Source: Paramacrobiotus richtersi
Taxonomy: Eukaryota > Tardigrada > Eutardigrada > Parachela > Macrobiotidae
DNA: 21,186 nucleotides
Direction: 5' to 3'
Assembly: GCA_034698045.1 (NCBI GenBank)
Contig: JAQGAU010001142.1
Location: 1 to 21,186, forward strand
This document shows, piece after piece, positions 18,422 through 21,186 of this stretch (its first letter is position 1; each line of letters opens with the position of its first letter). A model generated the notes under the pieces. It was not told the DNA's origin, made no database searches, and saw only the letters and a program-made list of their open reading frames with translations. The position numbers and the translations under genes are program-made.

Positions 18422-18437
18422 ACTGATCCGAATCAGT
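18422..18437. promoter_or_regulatory. Conserved 16-bp palindrome upstream of gene A
   Basis: ACTGATCCGAATCAGT, 96 bp before the ATG. The half-sites are identical to those of B and C; only one spacer base differs. A strong donor-like CACG|GTAAGTGTC starts its intron at 18479. Confidence 0.5.
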
Positions 18438-18545
18438 AGCCACGATCTTTCGATTTGACTTGCGATTAGTGACACTTACCGTGGTGGTGAATCATGGACA
18501 AACTACCGTTTGCTTTCCACTTAAAGGCCAATAAAACTAAAGCGG

Positions 18546-18552
18546 TTATATA
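18546..18552 (-). promoter_or_regulatory. TATA box of gene A
   Basis: TATATAA on the minus strand, 220 bp upstream of the ATG and about 70 bp before the putative 5' UTR donor at 18479. Confidence 0.55.
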
Positions 18553-18559
18553 ATCGAGA

Positions 18560-19020
18560 ATGTAGTACGTACAGAAAAGGAAGCGATGTCTTGTTGTTGT
18601 CCGTAGGACCGTAGCTTGTCCCCCAAGCGGGCAGGACTACCGTATATGTGTCCTACGTATGTATCGCTATCGTACACGGTACATATATGTCTTTCCAGAT
18701 TGAGAATGTAAGACTTACTACTGATGTCCCACAGTCATCACATACATTGTCTCGATTACGTGAAAAACTTTATTTTACTATTTCTCAAGTGTATTGATAT
18801 GTTTCTTCTTTCTGATCGGCATGCACCCAATCAAAAAGAATGATTTCTGGTAATAGATAGACAGTCCGCAGAGCAGCCGCCGCTTATCTATACAGTGGTC
18901 CAATGGCAATGTACATAAGAACTTGAAATTAAGTGCACCGCAGATGGAGGCTTTGACACTAGCAAACAGAACCATCTAGCCAGACGGTGGGCCCAAAGAT
19001 TTCTGTGCAAGGGAAGCTTC
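18560..19020. other. Upstream flank of gene A, no gene seen
   Basis: The part at 18720-18890 is shared with the flank of copy D (9060-9260; GACTGTCTA.CTATTACCAGA is the clearest block). Reading frames in the two copies are not preserved, so it looks non-coding. The right end runs into the MTHFR relic. Confidence 0.45.
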
Positions 19021-19897
19021 TCACGCCACCGTATATGATGTCACATTGGAGACTTCGTCGCAGTAGACATCCCAGAGCTGAGCTGGGCACGCTCTGCTGC
19101 CTTCCAGGCGAGACTGCATGCCCAGACGCTTCAGCACTTGGATGGTGGATACTTCGAGGTTCAGGGTGTAGAAGTGCAGTGCTTGGTGCTCCGGCGTCCA
19201 GCAGCTCACGGCAGGTCCGCACAGCCAGGTCGATGGTCTGCTCGTTGTCCTTGATGGGCGTTACGGCGTCCAGGATTTTCGCGGGGACCGTTAATTTGGA
19301 CAGTTTAACCACATGCCGCAAGGAATCGTAACTCGGGAATCCAATTAACATATACATTTTATTGACAGATTAACAGATATTTCGCAGCCAACAGTAAAAT
19401 ATCAAAAAAACATACAAAGCAGAAAAATCAAACTAGTCTCAGTTTGTACTGCAGAGTAAACAGCTCCATTTCTTACGATCAGTATAGTATGATTGTTTCA
19501 TGATTACATAAAACGCAACTGAAGTGAGACGAAACAAACCTGAATGGTAAAAATGCCGGGAATCTCAATACCGATATTTCGACAATCTTTGACGAACTGA
19601 ATAAACTCCTCTGCTTTGAAAAACAACTTGGTGATGATAAAACTCGGCACCAGCATCCACCTTAGGCTTCAGATACCGCAGATCATCGGTGTAGCTGCTG
19701 CAGTCCGGATGGCCCTGCGGATAGCCTACCGAAACGATGCGGTTTCTGAAGTGGCTCAGTTCTCTTAATAAACCGTCATACCGGCTACGCAAATGTTAAA
19801 GTGATCTGCGTATTCTTTGCGGACGAAACCGGTAATCTCGGCGGCGTTTTGGAGCCGTCTGTCGGTGGCGTCCATGTGTCGTCACCAATGGGAATAT
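19021..19897 (-). pseudogene. MTHFR: Methylenetetrahydrofolate reductase relic (MTHFR, catalytic-domain exons)
   Basis: Three exons can be followed: 19897-19782 (IPIGDDTW, then VRKEYADHFNICVAG), 19725-19540 ([46 protein letters not shown]) and 19331 to about 19021 ([57 protein letters not shown]). These are catalytic-domain segments of MTHFR, which reduces 5,10-methylene-THF to 5-methyl-THF using FAD. Introns of 56 and 208 nt separate them. Single-base frameshifts lie near 19852, 19638 and 19182. About five residues are missing after KDNEQTI. The N-terminal and regulatory parts are absent, and homology fades after LKRLGM. It is clearly a pseudogene unless several sequencing errors coincide. 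It is transcribed in the direction of gene A. Confidence 0.85.
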
Positions 19898-20401
19898 CTG
19901 GAAACTGATAATATCAGGCGGATATAATGGCTAATGCCGGAGAATTCTGACAGGCAGATCACGACGTGCTATCTCGTTTCCGCTCTTATCTTTCGCGTAA
20001 AATTTTGTTTGAAAGGCCGTTATGACTGTTTTTATGCTGTATCTTGTTTATTCTTCAACAAAATTACGAGTGTTTCGGTTGTAGAGAACCTAGCTGTCAC
20101 TGTTTATTTCAGGAATTAAATCCTGTGTGCCTATTGCCCTTTCATTTATGGCCAGTTATCAGTGGAACACATAAACCTTGCCCGTGAATCATTCTCTTGG
20201 GGGCCGGTATTTTATTACTGCCTACCAAAATGGCATCTGGAGTACAAAACGGACGGGCTACTTACAAGGTTTGTGCTGTGGGTAAGTCAGGCAATTTTAA
20301 ACATTTCTCCATATTGAATACAAGAATCTGAAATCTGCACCGACATTTCAACCAAAACGTCAGTCCACGTGAGCATGATGTGTGAGGCCTCTCCATGACG
20401 G
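19898..20401. other. Spacer between MTHFR relic and Rab pseudogene
   Basis: I found no earlier MTHFR exon, no repeat and no other recognisable coding sequence here. Confidence 0.4.
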
Positions 20402-20710
20402 CAGTCTGTTGTCTACGACATCAACGACCGGAAATCCTTCGATAAGGCCAGCGAATGGGTACGCAAGATCCAGGAAGAGGTCCTCGAGAAGATTGTAACG
20501 ACACTGGTGGGCAATAAGACCGATTTCGAACATGTTCGGACTGTTTGTAAACGGTAGGGACGGGATGTGGCGGAGAATCTTGGGACGGGGTTCATGGAGG
20601 CGTCGGCGATCAGTGGCGAAGGGGTTTTTGAACTGTTTGTGGATGTGGTTGTACGAGAGCGACTAGGTGCCGAAAAATGGAGGAAGGAAAGGGATTTTTC
20701 TAACGGGTAG
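20402..20710 (+). pseudogene. Rab-type small GTPase, intronless truncated pseudogene
   Basis: The frame VVYDINDRKSFDKASEWVRK, then TTLVGNKTDFEHVRTV, GRDVAENLGTGFMEASAISG and GVFELFVDVV is the second half of a Rab/Ras-superfamily GTPase. The G4 motif NKTD and a G5-like ASAIS are visible. The nearest remembered relatives are Rab5/Rab21-like. An in-frame TAG at 20555-20557 breaks it between G4 and G5. The P-loop, switch regions and the DTAGQE motif are missing; just upstream only short scraps fit. The C-terminus runs out to a stop at 20708 without a Cys prenylation motif. No introns interrupt it, so a 5'-truncated processed copy is the likely origin. Confidence 0.85.
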
Positions 20711-21098
20711 CGATGGGTCAATAGGCCGTGGATGCCGTTCAAAGATTTCAAGAGGATAACTATGAACACTCATGCAGTCAGTATTTGTTGATGCGCTGTA
20801 GAAGTATTGTGGCGACAGTAAACTAAAAACTGGTGGCTGCTAGGAAACATACGATGTTCCCGAAGAGACTTTGGTCAGCTTGTCGTATACAATAATGTGT
20901 ATAAATTTGACTCCAAGGTCTCTGCATCTACTGTATTCACTTTCGAATTTCACACGAAAACTTCGCGCTGGAAGCTCCATTTTCTGTCGATATACGTACA
21001 GAAGAAAGACGTTTTCATATATAATATCGCACCCAGTCACACGTACCGCTCCATACGATAGCAAGATAACTGCTGCCGTCGTTCGTAATCCGCATCCC
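20711..21098. other. Region with no supportable gene
   Basis: This is the 3' flank of the Rab pseudogene and unique sequence up to the 44-bp repeats. The 113-codon minus-strand frame at 20840-21181 runs through the repeats and has no recognisable content. Confidence 0.4.
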
Positions 21099-21186
21099 AC
21101 CGCTACCAGCTGCCCAGTCCGCACTGCACAACACCACGTCACACCGCTACCAACTGCCCAGTCCGCACTGCACAACACCATGTCAC
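21099..21186. repeat. Two tandem copies of a 44-bp repeat, cut by the window end
   Basis: The units 21099-21142 and 21143-21186 are nearly identical, both containing CTGCCCAGTCCGCACTGCAC, with differences at CCAGC/CCAAC and CACG/CATG. The array may continue beyond the window as a minisatellite. Confidence 0.85.

Larger units (their letters stand above)
8740..18900 (-). repeat. Tandem array of about 3-kb units carrying copies D, C, B and A
   Basis: The start codons of C, B and A lie at 12541, 15566 and 18326, so the units are about 3.0 and 2.8 kb. Similarity covers exons, introns, the 5' flank with its TATA box and palindrome, and a stretch past the last exon (for example TTCGCTTCGGT..TTCAGTGG.GGTCAA downstream of C, B and, more diverged, A). 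D is a remnant of a fourth unit. The array also carries pieces of a neighbouring MTHFR gene and two X blocks. The similarity of introns and exons suggests fairly recent duplication. Confidence 0.75.

Noticed and set aside
18987-19331. Plus-strand ORF of 114 codons opposite the MTHFR relic
   Set aside because: It is antisense to a recognisable MTHFR exon and has no protein pattern of its own.
20413-20769. Minus-strand ORF of 118 codons opposite the Rab pseudogene
   Set aside because: The plus strand has clear GTPase motifs in frame; the opposite frame is a by-product.
1-21186. CRISPR arrays, tRNA or rRNA genes
   Set aside because: No regularly spaced repeats and no recognisable tRNA or rRNA core sequences were seen by eye. 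A tRNAscan run would be needed to exclude a tRNA fully.

Overview
The window is eukaryotic and most likely from a compact-genome invertebrate. Genes are split by canonical GT-AG introns of about 56-470 nt with matching phases. There are 5' UTR splice sites and TATA boxes. Fragments of MTHFR and a Rab GTPase, a non-LTR retrotransposon tail and TA-flanked inverted-repeat elements are also present. There are no bacterial operons, Shine-Dalgarno sites or CRISPR arrays. A tardigrade-like animal would fit, but that is an inference and not something the sequence proves.

Layout, left to right. (1) 1-1.2 kb: a diverged 3' end of the secreted-protein family described below, on the + strand (copy E), followed by an exon-like block, X1. 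(2) 2.1-7.4 kb: three members of an unnamed family with a very Gly/Ala-rich hydrophobic N-terminal part and a conserved C-terminal part (FDCWK, WDDEFRIEYL, GQLVAHA). Gene 1 (minus, two exons) is complete. Gene 2 (+) has only the Gly/Ala exon. Gene 3 (+) has both parts in one exon but no visible first exon. (3) 7.68-8.65 kb: a 413-bp terminal-inverted-repeat element, short direct repeats and the C-terminal end of a non-LTR reverse transcriptase. (4) 8.7-18.9 kb: a tandem array on the minus strand with a unit of about 3 kb. It holds a broken copy D and three apparently intact six-exon genes C, B and A, encoding secreted cysteine-containing proteins of 231, 250 and 232 aa. Two further X blocks lie beyond the 3' ends of C and A. 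(5) 16.1-16.2 kb and 19.0-19.9 kb: two decayed copies of MTHFR, suggesting that part of a neighbouring gene was duplicated with the array. (6) 20.4-20.7 kb: an intronless Rab GTPase pseudogene. (7) The right end holds two copies of a 44-bp repeat.

The two gene families are the interesting content. For the secreted family, exon structure, intron phases and in-frame length differences all agree across three copies. This is the strongest evidence in the window that these are real genes, although I cannot name them. The Gly/Ala-DCWK family resembles hypothetical proteins I remember from fungi, which raises a horizontal-transfer question that a search could settle. All functions given for either family are inference.
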